Positions 45,124 to 58,600 of a DNA stretch of 64,000 nucleotides are shown in pieces. The position numbers were made by a program, and so were the translations under genes. The notes beneath the pieces are model-generated. The model was not told the origin of the DNA. It did no database searches and saw nothing but the letters and a program-made list of their open reading frames with translations. The stretch is from assembly GCF_000340215.1 (NCBI RefSeq), contig NW_006921548.1, forward strand, positions 545,400 through 609,399. Reading direction: 5' to 3'. The stretch comes from Pseudocercospora fijiensis CIRAD86. Its lineage: Eukaryota > Ascomycota > Dothideomycetes > Mycosphaerellales > Mycosphaerellaceae. Position 1 is the stretch's first letter; each line of letters opens with the position of its first letter.

Positions 45124-48100
45124 TAAGCCGAAAGGTACTAACCCGAGGGACCTACCGGTTACTATCCTTACGAGTACCCGTAAATTCTTTAAAGGATAGG
45201 CTAAGGAAAGTAGCTTAAAGAATAGCGATACTAAGGAAGCGGTAGATAGAGAGGTTCCTAAGAATATAGAGGAGGTAGGAACGCGGCGATTAACCTTAAA
45301 CTACTACGCGGTATAGCTCGTTTTAGCTAGTATAGAATCGCTCCCTAATAAGCTCCTTTACCTAGACCCGGCCGAAATGCGGCTTTCTTCGATAGACGAT
45401 ACCTTTACCCTAGTACCTAGCCTCTATATTACTATACTTATTAATAATAGGGTTAAGATTCGAGGCCTTATTAACGAAGGCTCGGAGGGAAATATTATAA
45501 ATGTAACGCTTCTCTAGAAAGCCGGCCTAGGTTTCCTTAAGGGCCTTATCCTTAGTATACGAGGTACTAGAGGGGATTATAGGTTTATCGGTATAAGTAC
45601 TAGTGTTCCTATCTCTATCTTTAGTATATACTACGACAATAACTTCCTTATTACCCCTAGCGGAAAGGACGATCTCCCTCTTATCCTTAGTAGGCCTTAG
45701 GCTCGGAAGAATAGGCTTGTTACCTATAATATAGACGATAGCTCGTAAGAAGGAACGATCTCGACTCGGAGAGGGCGCTCTACTACCTTTACTACGCTTA
45801 CTAGGTCGGAGAACTACGTTATCGTAGAGGAGCTCTTTAAGAAGGATACGGTAGTCCCGAAGCCGTTAAAAAACTAGCTAGCGGGCGAGGTACTAGCGTC
45901 GCGTCCGCTTAAGGAAAAATCGAGCTAGGAATAGGGATAGCGCGTACGGTCGCGACGTTCTATTTAAAGAGGGTAGCGGATAGTATAGTAGATAGTAAAG
46001 CTAGGAAGGAGAAGAAGGTATACTAGCTAGCTAGCTACTATATACTAATTAGCCCGGCGAGCGGCCCGCTCCCGCTTCCGTTTCGACCTTACTTCTTCCT
46101 TAGAAATCCTAGAATTATTAGACTTTTACGTACTCCCGCTCCGAGTACGAAGCCTAACCCGTAGGTACCGATAAAATTACGTCCTAGCTATGCCTCGGTA
46201 TATACTATTTAGCGCCCGTCCTCCCTTTAAGCCCTTTAGGCCCCGGTAGAAGACCCTTAGCTCCGAGACCTAGAAAATACGGATATAAGATAGGGACTAC
46301 GGTTTAACCTTATACGAGTTAGGTATACTAATTTAGTACTAGAGCCCTTAAACCGGGACGACTAGGCATCTATCCTTTAACAATCCGAAGCGAATAAGAT
46401 ATACGAGCGATTCGAGAGATACTATAGTTTCTAGGGATATAGGAGGTTACCGACTTAGCTCCTTACGTACGACAAACTTATAGAAAAGAAGGAACTCCCT
46501 AAAATCGTAGATACGGGTAAAGAAGGCCGCGTTGTTTTAGTATTCGGTATATATAAGAGGAAGGCGGTAAAGATTAAACCTATAGATACTAGTATAGCTA
46601 AAACAGGTAGTATCCTAACCGGGTTCGATCCTTAGTAGAAATAGAAGCGGCTTACTTGTAAAGCTCTCCTTCCTCTAGGTACTAGGCTATACGACTAGAG
46701 ATATCTTATTAAAAAGTTCTCTAATATTCCCCGAGGATCCCGACTTACTAAGGAACGGAAAAAGAAGCTATATATCGGGATCGAGCTCTAGCCGAGGGAA
46801 CTTAACCTTTTTCACGAAATACTATATAACCGAGAAAAAGCCCTCGCCTAGAGCTTCGATAAGATTAGAAGGGTAGACCCGGATATAGTACCGCCTTAGC
46901 GAATCCGAACTGTGCCCTACAAGCTATAGCGAAAGCAGAGCTTTAAGCTCCCCTCGAGCCTTATTCCGGTAGTAGAAGAGATAATTAGGGAAAGGCCAAA
47001 TAATAGTGTACTTAAGCCCTATAAGGGAGCTTACCGAAACCTCTAGTTCCTCGTCTAGAAGAAAGGGACTACGAAATACCGGCTTATTAACTCGGTTACT
47101 AAACTAAATAGGTATACGATACGAGATAGAAACCTACCCCTAGATACGGATAGCTTTACTAAGGAGTTCGCTAACTGTACTATCGCCTCGCTTATTAATT
47201 TCTTCTCTAGATACGACTAGTTCCCTCTCTATAAAGTAGATAGGGATATAACCGCTATTAATACTCCTCTTAGAGCGGTTCGCTAAACCTCTCTCCCTAT
47301 AGGAGCTACGAATTCTATTACCTAGTTTATTCGAGGGATAGTAAGGATTCTTATAGACTATATCTCCTATCGCTACCGCCCCTTTATAGATAATATCGCG
47401 GTAAAAGGACCGAAGACTAGATACGGTAATAAAGAAATCGAGCCTAGAATCCGAAGGTTTATTACTAAGTATATTATCTAGATAGACGGGGTACTTAAAG
47501 ATATCGAGCGAGCCGGCTATACTATATCCGGTCTGAAATCTTAGTTCCTTTATAAAAGGATAAAGTACGTTAGCTATATCGTCGACATTAATAGGCGACA
47601 CCTAGATAAAGATAAGGTAGTAAAGATTACTATATAGCCTATACCTACTAACTAGAAAGGAGTGCGTACCTTTATCGGAGTATATATCTACTATCGGATC
47701 TAGATCGAAGGCTTTACTAACATCGCGAGGCCTCTCTTTCACCTACTTAAGAATAAGGTAGACTTTGTCTAGGGACTAGCCTAATAGGAGGCTATAGATA
47801 AGCTTAAGAGTGCTCTTACTACTACCCTAGCCCTAGTTAGAATCGATTATACCCCGGGGGCGGGATTAATTATTCTTACCTCTAATATAAGCGGAATAGG
47901 ATATAGAGGATGCCTTAATTAAAATAAAAGAGACAATACGAAGAAGAGGCACCCTATTAGGTACGAGAGTAGGCTATAGACCGAGGCTAAGGCAAGATAC
48001 GATACTAAGAAGAAAGAATGCCTCGCTATACTTAAGCTCCTTAGGAAACTTAGGAAGTACCTAATTAGCTAGTACTTCCGGATTGAAGTCGATACTACTA

Positions 48101-50800
48101 CTCTTGTCTGTTAGCTTAGCCGGCCACTCTTATCTACTAGCCTAACCGGCCGGCTTCCAACCTCCCGAACCTAGCTACAGCTCGCTAGGTAGCCTAGATT
48201 AGACTCTTTAACTTCGAGGTTAAATATATACCTAGAAAGAAACGCTCTGTAGCCGATAGCCTGTCTCGGAAGGACCCTACTAATCTAGAAATTACCGAAC
48301 GAGATGCTTAGGTCGATAACAACGAGATAATCGATAGCTAGTTCTTCTACTATGCCTTATAATCTAACTCTATCGAAGCCCTACTTAAAACTAGAGTCCT
48401 AGACGAGAGGGAATACTAGAGCCGAGAATTACTCCTTATTACCTACTTTAAGACCTCTCTTTAGCTTCCGAGTACCGTATCTCGTTCCGAGGGACGACGA
48501 ATTCGGAAGATATCTTAGAAGTATATCGTTAAGAACGGGCTACTCTTCTTCTAGAGGTATAAAAACTACCTACTTTAGCGAGTAATTAATAGCCCTAAAG
48601 TCTAGAAGGAAGTCCTCTAGGCCCTTTATAAGAATTATAGCTATAAGGGAAGGGAATTAGTATTTTACCTCGCCTCGAAGAGATACTACTAGTAGGGAAT
48701 ATAGAGAGATATAGCTTAGTAGGTAGTATCGTATCGAGTTTGTTAATAGAGGGAGGGATATAAGGTTGCTAGGGTGCTTTACCCTATATACCTTCGAGTC
48801 GTTAGGAGGCGTTAGGTCGCTAATGTTTTATATATTAATAGGAAGGGATCTGTCGCCCTTACTAGGGAGGTAGTAAGTAGCTAGGTTAAGGGGAGGATAT
48901 TTAATTACGCTAAGAAGAAAGTAAACTCGGTATAGATATCGAAATTCCTATATAAGGAGGTTTACTATAGACATAGATGCCCCGATAAGATCGTTATAGA
49001 TAATAGTACTAAGAACCGGAAGGATACTAGTACCCTCCTAGAGCGAATAACTACGTACCGGATTATAATTTCCCCCTATTACCCGAAGTCTAATAGACAG
49101 ATCGAGGTTAGACATCGCCCTATCCTTACGGCCCTATCGAAATTAACGAACGGGAAAATAAAGGGCTAGCGGAAACACTTCTACCCTATTCTTTAGGCCG
49201 ACCGAACTACCTATCGAAGGATAACTAGAAGAACCCCTACGGAGGTTATATATAGTAGTGCCGATGTAATACTTCCTATCGAGACGATATATAGGACCTT
49301 TTAAACGATCGAATAGGAGGCTATTTAGGATACTAGTTCGCTCCTTACCTATAGGGCTATATAGCTAGCTATAGTCCCTCGCGATAATAAAGAAGCGACA
49401 CTTCGGCTTAAACGGACGAGGGAAGAGAACGCCTAGTAGTATAATATACGTAGTACTATATCGAATACCCCTTTAGAGGTTAGCTCCCTAGTAATAGTAG
49501 CTCGGAGCTACGATAAAGCGAGCTTCTTAAAGAAACTTACCTTCCGGTAGAATAGGCTATATCGTATTATTCGAGTAGCGTACGGAGGGACCTCCTACTT
49601 CCTTTTAGAGCTTAATAGTACCCGTATTACTATACCGCACCCTCGTAATAGGCTAAAACCTATACCGCCCTTTAGACTAGATAGATCGTTAGAGGATAGT
49701 AATAAATCTAAAGAGGAGGAGACACCTAAAGAGGATTCTAATAACGGAGGGGATTAGGACGTCGACTACGAGGAATCGGAAGGTTCTAACGGTAAGGAAG
49801 TAGAAGGGAGAGGTACTTTCGCCCTAACCTCGTAGGTTTCGGAGGCCTAGGAGGCTAAATATCGAGCCTTTACTCTTACTATATATTGTATAGACCCTAA
49901 AACCGACCCTACCTCCTAGCTCGACAACCTTACGCGAGAAATGCTTAGTGTCCCCCTTATAGAAGACTATACGCCTAGGTACTTCTTCTTTAATAGTCTA
50001 AAGGAACCTAGCGGCTATCTTGCCCCTAGCTACCCTACTCGGTTTATGTTTTATAGAAAGCGGTAGGCATCCGCTTAGTACTACTAATTCGGATAGCTAG
50101 CTCTCCTATATAGGAGGCACGACCTCTTCGAATAGGCTACTTCGGCTAGTGCTCTTCGTCCGCTAGTATAGGACCCTAGCCTTCTTACGGCTATTAATAG
50201 GGACCCGGTATAGTAGGAGGCTTAGAGGCTACACATCTATAATAAGATAAATATACCTAAGTTCGAAAGCAATCTACCCCTACTTAACGCTTTTATAGAG
50301 ACTAGGACGACAACCCTCGTATATATAAACTACGATAGGGTAAGAGGTATTAGATTCCTTCCCTATAATACTCTAGACTATATAGGCGATTAGGGGTCGA
50401 ATCTTCTTAGGCATTCTCTTATAAGGGTACGTAACCGGCTTCGCGTTACCTAGATCGAGGGGCTATCGTAATACTAGCTAACTAGGATTGCGGAATTTAT
50501 AGAGGACTAGCTAGAGCCTAAAGGTAAGAAGACGTATATAGGCTACTATAAAGAATACTAGACTAAAATTCGTAGTACTCGCCTACGAGTAATAATACGC
50601 CCTATCCTTCTAAGTCGATAAGTAGTAACAAAAAAGAGAGCGACTAGACAAACCGCTAAAGTAAGGTAATAGTATTCTAATTACCGATCTCGGTTATAGT
50701 ACCGGAGACTTTGCCGCCTACGAACTAGATAAGGATCTTAATACGAAGAGTAAGCTTGTTACTACTAAGCACTCGACTAGAGACATCTATAGATCCTTAC
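45124..50800 (+). pseudogene. Pol region of element C, RIP-degraded
   Basis: Resumes directly after the target duplication. A protease-like segment (RVKIRGLINEGSEGNIINVTLL, about 45450-45520) retains the shape of the aspartic protease site. The RT (about 47000-47600) has FPLYKVDRDITAIN and RPFIDNIAVKGPKTRYGN, with FIDN at 47383-47394 (normally DD). RNase H (about 47840-48080) has GAGLIILTSN, RYDTKKKECLAILKLL and RLNIYLERNAL. An integrase-like stretch follows to about 49700 and a further C-terminal region to about 50600. Several frame changes occur. The RT and RNase H resemble those of element D, so C and D are related. Confidence 0.65.
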
Positions 50801-51139
50801 AAGTCGATATCCTACTCTATAATATACTTAAGAAGTAGGAGGGCGCGGAATAGCGCGTCGATACCGCGTTCTACTACGACCTAGGAGTATTATACTAGTA
50901 ATACTAAGGTTCTAAGTACCCTAGTACTATATTTAATACTTAGCTTTTATCTAAATTAGCTAGGGTTTCTAAGTAATTCGATTAAAATCTCTAGGTAAAG
51001 AAATAAAGGGTCTCAGAGACGAGAGTATTATTTCTACGTTCTAAGTACGCAATCGGGTAGTGGGGTATAGTTCTACTACTAGATCTAGTACTAAGTGCCT
51101 ATAGAAATAAGTCGGAAATTCTAGGATATTAGTCCTTAC

Positions 51140-51314
51140 TATCTAGTAAGGTTAATAGATAGGGTAGGACCGGAGAGATTTATTTAAAGTATCTACGATA
51201 TTAGAACGGCGGAATTAGTCGTATAGGGTTAAGGCTAAGTACTAAAAGTTTAATCTAGTATACTACTAGGGCACTTATACTATTTTCCTTAATAGCAACT
51301 TACTATCTAAGTAC
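51140..51314 (+). repeat. Diverged copy of the 174 bp repeat left of element D
   Basis: The last about 65 bp before element D (TAGTATACTACTAGGGCACT onward, to CTATCTAAGTAC) match the end of the repeat unit at 63720-63777. The preceding 110 bp match only loosely (AGGGTTA-GG-TAAG-ACTAAAA). Confidence 0.6.
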
Positions 51315-51593
51315 TGAAGGACGGAAACCAACACTACTACTACTACTTGTAGCAATAGTATAGGCTACCGAGGGTAATATGACCTATAGCAATATAGGTA
51401 GCTATATTTAGCAAGATAGGATAACGAGACTATCGCTTAGGCTAATAACTAGAGCCCTACAACATAGGCATTGTAGAAGTGTGATATAAACAATGTGCTA
51501 TACGAGGTTAATAATCTGTCTACTCTATAGAAGGAGGCCTCTTATATAGGCTTAAAACTGCCCTATAGGTATAGGGCCGGTTACTAGCCAATA
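51315..51593 (-). repeat. 3' LTR of element D
   Basis: 279 bp; starts TG on the plus strand and is preceded by the GTAC target duplication. Internally bounded by the polypurine tract at 51594-51607. Confidence 0.92.
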
Positions 51594-51700
51594 TCCCTCC
51601 CTTTCTTCGTGTCTAACTAGATACGCTTTACATTGCGCGCTTAAAACAAACATATATGCATCCTTAGCGTTCTTAGCTAAGGCTATTTTTAGAACTCCGC

Positions 51701-51724
51701 AATAATACCCCCGGGGTAGCATTA
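51701..51724 (-). repeat. GC palindrome copy 1 in element D
   Basis: Plus strand AATAATACCCCCGGGGTAGC followed by ATTA. Located just inside the 3' end of D. Confidence 0.85.
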
Positions 51725-52019
51725 ATCCTAGATACTATAATTATACAAAAACAACTTCCTAAGCAATACTATATAGACCTACTATTGCTTCAACGCGCCG
51801 TAATCCTTACTAGCAATAACCTTATCTGCTAGTCGGCTCTCGAAATCTCCTCCGCATACGTTAAAGCTATTAGTACCGAAGTACTGTCCCTCGTAGAAAG
51901 CTTAATTAACGAGGAGGTTAGTAGCCTTTTCCGTCGCAGCATTCTCCTAATTATATAGATATTCCTTAAGTCCCTCGTTATTAAGCTAGAGGATCTATTC
52001 AACTTCGTTCTAAACAACG

Positions 52020-52810
52020 TAACTTAACTAAGGAATCCTACTAACTAGAGCGTCGGAGATATAGCCGAGGCCTTCGACCGAGATCGCCGTAGGGAAAGCG
52101 AATAGTACGAAGGAGTTAAAGGCCGGGAGGGCGGTTAGATTGCGGTGCGCTTTAGCAACCTAAGAGACTATTAAGTTCTCGTAGCCCTTAACCTTAGTGC
52201 CGTTAATAACGCGAGAGTAGCCTAGGTTAATTAATATACGGTTGCTCTTAGTCTTTAGATTATTGTATAGTAGGTATAGCATCTAAATAGAGACCTCGCA
52301 CTCCTTTAGAGGGTTAAGGATCTACTCCGCTTTACGCCTCTTACTATTAGGCTAACTATCGAACATATAGTCGAGGTCGTTGTCGGTAAGGTGCTTATTA
52401 GTAAGCTTGCCGATCTTGCTTAGTAGGACTAGGCTACGAGCCTTAAGCTTCTCAACCTAGTTCGCAAAGACCTCGGGCTAATATATACCTTCGACAATAG
52501 TAGAGTAGCTAGTCTTATCCTTAGATATAAGGCAGACCTTAATACGTAGGTAACTAGCACCCTCGCTAGCTGCGAGCTTAACTATATCTTATCCGAGACG
52601 AGCAGACTCCTTAGAAGGACAGTTTTTATAAGTACCGCTAACCTTAAAGAACTTAGCAGGCTTAGGGACGGAGATAAGCTCGTATACGTAATTAGGTCGA
52701 AGGGCGACAGCTAAGAGCTATAGGGCAGGGTACTAGCGGACGATTTAGTTGCTTACACTATAAGTTTAGAGGGCATTGCGGCCTTCTTGCTTAGACTTAG
52801 GCATCGTACG
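52020..52810 (-). pseudogene. Accessory ORF 2 of element D, unknown
   Basis: Minus-strand frame from the ATG in 52803-52805 (MPKSKQEGRNAL) to about 52022, about 260 codons, with stops only as TAG/TAA. Readable stretches include NYVYELISVPKPAKFFKVSG, SYLRIKVCLISKDKTSYSTI, KIGKLTNKHLTDNDLDYMFD and RILINLGYSRVINGTKVKGY. It is not an integrase, RT, gag or known envelope. A nucleic-acid-related role is only a guess. It ends near the palindrome at 51701. Confidence 0.45.
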
Positions 52811-54540
52811 TATATACTAAAGGTATATTTTAAACTCCTCCTATATTAGATCGATAAGGAAAGGAAGATGTACTCTACGAGGCTCTTATAACTAACTAAA
52901 GACTTAAGGGAAGATAGCATTACTAGTCTAGCGAAAGCGGTCGAAGGAGGTGCCTTAGCTAAGGATGCCGGTAACGAACTTGCTCTAGCGATCCGTCGGC
53001 GTAAGGGCGCGAGTAACAGTACTAGTAGGTTTGAACGCGTAGAGTCCTAGAGAGGTCGGGGCGGTAACAGGGCGTCTAGGAAACTAGTCCGTATAGGCCT
53101 AATTAGCCTTAAGGGCAGCGAAGGCATCTTAATTAGCGACATTACGTCTAATCTTTAATAGGCGGCTAATAAGGATACTCGTCTTAGCACTAGCATAGAG
53201 ACTATAGACCTTAGCAGCCTTCTTAATATAGTTAGTATATATAGTAAACCGCTCTTTACCTAGCTTACTAAGGTCGTCGAGCTATTAATAGATAGACAGG
53301 GCGGTAGGAGCTTTGCCTATATCGGCTTTAGGAACTATATCGATCTCGGTAATAAGGTGCGTAATAGAGTCGCCCTTACAAGAACTACAGATATTCTTAG
53401 TTAATAGGATCGGCGAGAGGCCTCTATCTCTACGCTCGCTAAAGGAGCCTTCGGAGGAGACATCTTCTAGTAGTATATCTAGTATATTAACATCCGAGTT
53501 ACTATAGTTAGTACTATAGTTAGTACTATAGTCGGTACTAGAAGGAGTGCTATACTTCTTAGTAGCCTTACGGAGGGCCTAGCGAGCATGCAATACCTTC
53601 TTACGCGCTGCTTCGGCCTTAGCGCGCTCGTCTTAAACTTCTTAAGAGACCTTGCGGTTACGGGTCGAGCGACGATCTTTAGCCTGTATTTCTATAGCGA
53701 GCGCAAGACTAGTAGCCGTATCGGCCTCGGTTTCTAGGCAAAGAGCCTTACGCTTAAGGACATTAACGATAGGAGCCTCTTAACCTTCAATAATAAAGCC
53801 TATACTATCGATGCGATAGCCCTTCTCTTTTAGTAGATTCTTAGTTGTCTGTACGTTAAGATCGACCTAGACAATCGCATCGTAGTGTTTCTTCTAGTAG
53901 GCCGTCGTAAAGTCGTTAAGCGTAAAGGACAAGTTAAGTAACTACTTGCCTACCTTCTTACTAGCGGTAGATATACGATAGATTATAGTGCGGGAAAGAT
54001 ACTCGGCGCCTTAACGACGGACCTTATACTTGTTAACGAACGAAGAGACCTGCTTAGCACGCTCTTATCTACTATAGGCGAAGTTAATAAGGCTCTTAGG
54101 AAGACTACTTAGTCCTCCCTAATGTTCGAAGGCCTAGTCGAGGGTCTTAAAGCGCAAACGAATCTAGGTACCGGCCGTCTCGAGGCTATAGACGATAGGA
54201 AAGGCTTGTTCGATATCTATATCGTTAAGAACCTCGCGCTTAAAGATACGCTTACCGATAGACTAATGCAAGTTGTTTATACCGTACGTAACTAAGATAG
54301 CAGCCTTCTTAATATTCCTATTAATAACGCGTAGTAGGGTGCGAGCGTTCTAGATCTTCTCTTAAGGGTCTTTAAGGGCGGTAACGATCTAGAAGCAGTA
54401 CTCGAGGCTAGTTGCAGTAGCTAAGGCGCTGTCGGAGGGGGCTTCGATCGGGACTAGTACGCCTAGGTTTAGGGCTAGTAGGTTGCTACTACTACTAGCG
54501 CCTAGCGGATTTAGGGCGCCGGAAGACATCTTAGTCGACC
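52811..54540 (-). pseudogene. Accessory ORF 1 of element D, unknown
   Basis: Minus-strand frame from MSSGALNPLGASSSSNLLAL near 54528 leftwards for about 570 codons, with TAG/TAA stops only in most of it. It includes a possible fold with DFTTAY, KKHYDAIV and VDLNVQTTKNLLKEKGYRID. A Lys/Arg/Ala-rich helix follows (AKAEAARKKVLHARQALRKA), then a cysteine pair and histidine (NICSSCKGDSITHLI). The KKHYDAIV-VDLN layout and Cys/His cluster hint at a gag-like or nucleic-acid-binding protein, unproven. A second gag-like gene from another inserted element is the main alternative. Confidence 0.45.
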
Positions 54541-54953
54541 GGAGCGGAAAGGAGTTAGTAACGAGCTTGCAAAAACGTTCGTAGCTTGTTAATAATAATT
54601 AAAGGATTTAAATAGAAGAGAGGGGGGGAGGTAGGCGGTAGTAAGTTAGTTAGTATTCGAGTGGAAGAAAGAGCTTAGAAGGCTCGCCTTAAATAGGGTA
54701 CGAAGGTAGCGTAGTCCGTATATTCCGGTAAAGCAAACGGCTAACGATTATATATAGACCCTAAAAAGTAAAGCTATATACGAGACTCCTTTATTAGTAG
54801 GGCGGCTAAAGTTTAACAATCGATCTAGCTAATTGCTAGTAGCGACTACGCGCCTTTGTTAACCTCTAGCTTTCGTAGATTCCCGCGTACTCGAAATGTA
54901 ACTAGTCAGTTCGAGTACCTAGTAGTAATCTATAGTAGTAAGGCTAGCGGGAC

Positions 54954-54978
54954 TAATAACACCCCCGGGGTAGTATTA
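54954..54978 (-). repeat. GC palindrome copy 2 in element D
   Basis: Plus strand TAATAACACCCCCGGGGTAG followed by TATTA. Lies about 420 bp upstream of accessory ORF 1 in element sense. Confidence 0.85.
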
Positions 54979-55385
54979 GCTTTTCTCTAGAGATGCTCGG
55001 CAACTAGGAGCAAATCGCCTAGGCCTAGCGTAGCTTGTATTAGCCTATAGCACTATCGTTATAGATATAGCATTACCTTTTATAGTAGCAGGTATATAAA
55101 CGTAGCCCGTGCGTTCTTCTTTCTTCTAGACACTAAGCTTAGCGGCCTAAGGTCCCTATTCTTAGAGGCTATAGGCCTAGGTTGCTACGTCTATCTAAGA
55201 GCTAGGAAGGGAGAGGGATCCTCCCTTTCTTAGTGTCCTACGTAACTAATGCTAATTAGGGCAGGAACAATCTTCTCTAGCGGAGTATCTTGTTGTCGTT
55301 GCTACCTAAGGGCGGTTGCTAGAGACTAGGAAACTAGAGGGAAGTAGTCCTAGAAGGGCGGGAGGTTAGGTTCGGCTAGCTTCCG

Positions 55386-55408
55386 AATGCTACCCCTAGG
55401 GTGTTATT
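55386..55408 (+). repeat. GC palindrome copy 3 in element D
   Basis: Plus strand AATGCTACCCCTAGGGTGTT followed by ATT. The asymmetric arms point the opposite way from the other D copies. Confidence 0.8.
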
Positions 55409-55699
55409 CGGAAGTTATACCTCGTATAGTTCTTTTCTAAGGAAACATAAAAAGAGTAAAGCTATAGCAATATTAATCGAAGGCAAAAGACAAAAGAGCA
55501 AAACAATAGACAAGGTAGAAGCAAAGGAGGGCAACAACTAAGAGCATTAACATCCGTAGGAACTAGGAACAGGTAGTAAGGACTAAAGGTAAAGGGTAGC
55601 GCTATATTAACAGCGCGGAGAATAGTTAATAGAGGCAAGGAAAGCAACGTAGTAGAGGTAGGAAAGGATATACGATTATTTAGTCTCGGGGTCGTCTAG

Positions 55700-58600
55700 C
55701 TATAATTCTAGGCGGTCTTTATCGCTAGACTAGTTAGGTTCCTCGGAGTTAGAGTTAGATAGCTAGAAGTCTAGTTTACTATTAGAATCGGAATCAATAT
55801 CGGAAACGCTCTATATATAGTTAATCCGTATATAACCCTCCCTTTGTTCTTAAGTTATTCCTAATAGCTTACTAAGACGAATCTAGGGATAGGTATAGTT
55901 CTTAGGCAGAACAGGATCTATAATAGCGGTAGGATCCTCCTCCCGATAGGTATCTAAGGACGGTAGAGGGTCTATAGAGGCACTAACTTCCTCCTCGGTC
56001 GGCGGAGGGCGGGTAGGTTCGCGTAACTTAACGATCTTCTTTAGATTAGCCCGAGGGTAAGAGTGCTTTAAGGTGGCACTATCTAGCTCCTAAAGAAGGT
56101 ATACGGAACCCGAGTAAAGGACCTCCTTCACTCTATAAGGACCCTTCTACTTAAAGGCTAGCTTATAGGAGTAACTATACTCTAGTTCGGACCGGTATAG
56201 AAGGACTATATCGCTAACCTTTAGAGGCTCCCAATTAATAGTATTATAGTCATTAAAATACTGCTTAGCCTCTTCCCGAAGCCGACGTTGTCGAGCAAGA
56301 CCCTCTTAAGAAGTCGTAGTTATATCCTTAAGAGCCTTAGCCCGTAGGGCAAGAAGGTCTACCCTAGTACGAACAGACCCCTAATCGTAAACGCCGTACG
56401 TGCGATAGGACAACTCAATAGGAAGAACGGCGTCCCTCCTAATTATAAGTTCCGCTAGTGTGAGTCTAGTCGTATCGATAATAGTAGTTCGGTCCGCCTA
56501 GAGAAGGGCTAGGACGCGGGTAGAAATAGGAACTAATCTATCGCTACTATTAGTTATCTTAGATAGGGCATTAATTAACGACCGATAGCCGCGCTTAACA
56601 ATAGTATTCGACTAGGGATAGTACGGGGAGATACGAACGTTCTTCGCCCCGTACGAAACAAGCAGCGCTTAAACCTCCTTAGCTATATTGTTCGTAGCGT
56701 TGTCTAAGATAACCTCGTAAGGTATTCCCTAGCGGTAAAACAGATCCTTAAACAGGAAGGTAGCTATATTACGGGCATTAATAGCACCGCAACCTTTATA
56801 GAAATAATAGGCCTCCGGCTATCGAGAAAGACCCTCTCGAATAATATATAGGCTATTATTGCGGCTAAGATAGACCCTATCGCTATACTACCGCTCCCTA
56901 ACTAACTAGGTAGTAGGGATACGTAGCTCTCCTAGACGCCGGTAGCTGTTCCTAAAGTTGCACTTAGGACAGCTCTTATAGTAGCGAGAGACATTAGCCT
57001 ATACGCCGTCCTACTAGTAGCGTCGACGAAGGATATCGAAGGTGCCCTCCGCCGCCCGGTAGCCGAGCTTATCGTAAACGGAACGAAGGATTTCTTATCA
57101 GGCTACTAGATCGTTAATAATACACTAGAGCGGTGCATTAACTATAGCCTATCGCTAAAGGATGCGATCCTTAATAAGGAACCTCCGAGAATAGCGAATA
57201 ACACGACGGTATTAACTCTTTAATAGACTAGGAGCTCTCTTCGTATAGGTAAGGAAGTAGGCGATATTATAGGAATCGTCGGAGTAGACCCTATTAAGGA
57301 TATTATCCCTACCTAGTTCGCTCGCCTTAGCATCGTCCTAGTCCTCGCCGTTAGCAGTAGGGTCTTCGTTAGGCTAGTTACTAGGTTACTCGTCGGCAGT
57401 GGACCTAGTAATTACCGGTATAGCGTTAATATAGAAGGCAGTAAAGAAGGTACGGTTAATAACCGCGTCGACATCCTCTTCTTCTATTATCTCGGCGATG
57501 TCTTCTTCTATAGCAGGCCTTCTAGAAAGGCTATCCGGTCTAGTATGCTTCTTACTAGGAACATAGAAGACGTCGAAATCAAACAAATAGATTTAGGCAA
57601 CCTACCGAGCTATTATAGAGTTAGGCAGGTCGGAGGCTATACGGTTAAGTTAATAGACTAGCGTCTAAGCGTCGACTTCTAGGCGAAAGAACACTCTAAA
57701 GAGCTAAGGTCGGAACTTCTTAAGAGCCTTATAGACACTAAGGCACTCTCGCTTGCTAGTATCGTATCGGGCCTCGATAGATTTCTATAGACCGGACTCG
57801 TACCGGATAGGGTAACGTAAGGAGGGCTCCTTACGATTATACTATATTAGTATCTCGCCGTAGCCTTCCCCGCTCGAGTCGACAGCAATAATTAGCAGAC
57901 CTGCGCCTTCCGAGTAGTTAATAGAGGTAAGCGTAGGCGCGCTAATAAGTGCCTTAGTAACCTTGTCCTTAGCGGCCTAGTAAACGGAGGTCTATTTAAA
58001 CTCTGTATCCTTCTTAAGTAAGGCGTATAGAGGCTTGTATACTAACGCAAAGTTTTCGACCTAGATACGGAAGTAGGAGACTACTCTAAGCTAGATCCGG
58101 ACATCTTTCTAATAGGTAGGGTCGGGCTAGGACACAATCTTTAGGACCCGTACATTATTAGGATAGCGGCCGTTCTTATTAGTTACAAACCCGACAATGT
58201 TTATTCGTTTATATAGGAGCTAAAGCTTCTCCCTATATACCGTTAGGTTAGCTCGCTCTAGGTCGTAGAGGACACTATCGAGATTCTAAATATATTCGAG
58301 AAAGAACCTACGGATACTAGGCTCTACTTCTTTATTATCGTACCTAGTCTTAGGGCCCTTAATGCCGATGTCGTTAAGGAAGGGCATCGCTATATAGGAG
58401 ATATAGGCCGCGAGGACTTGGTTTATAATACGAACGAACTAGGCTACGGAGTTAGTTGCCCCTTATAGAAGGGTGGTTTGTCTGTATAGCCTAAGAGGTG
58501 TCTTAAAACTAGTAAGGTCGCGGCTATTAGGATAGAGAGGGATCTAGTCGTAGCCCGAGAAAACATTAACTAGTAAGGCTATAACATAGTTAGCAAAAGC

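Larger units (their letters stand above)
34480..50900 (+). mobile_element. Gypsy element C, split by element B
   Basis: The gag-like frame (35630-37978) breaks off at the insertion of B. It continues after B at 45124 into protease, RT, RNase H and integrase regions on the same strand, so C is one older element interrupted by B. GAGCCGAAGGTAGGGCTATC at about 34486 matches, in opposite orientation, the sequence next to the 5' LTR of element D and may be the primer-binding region. The LTRs of C were not delimited; the 3' side may extend to the 174 bp repeat DNA near 51100. Everything is RIP-mutated. Confidence 0.6.
54954..55408. other. Short module between two palindromes of element D
   Basis: The palindromes at 54954-54978 and 55386-55408 enclose about 430 bp between the pol and accessory regions. 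No domain was recognised. The frame is open in places on the minus strand (IPLPSLARRRSNLGL) without known similarity. Confidence 0.3.

Noticed and set aside
47851..47880. Further copy of the GC palindrome at ACCCCGGGGG in element C
   Set aside because: It lacks the pairing TAAT/ATTA arms and encodes the conserved PGAG part of RNase H (TPGAGLI), so it is coding, not the palindrome.
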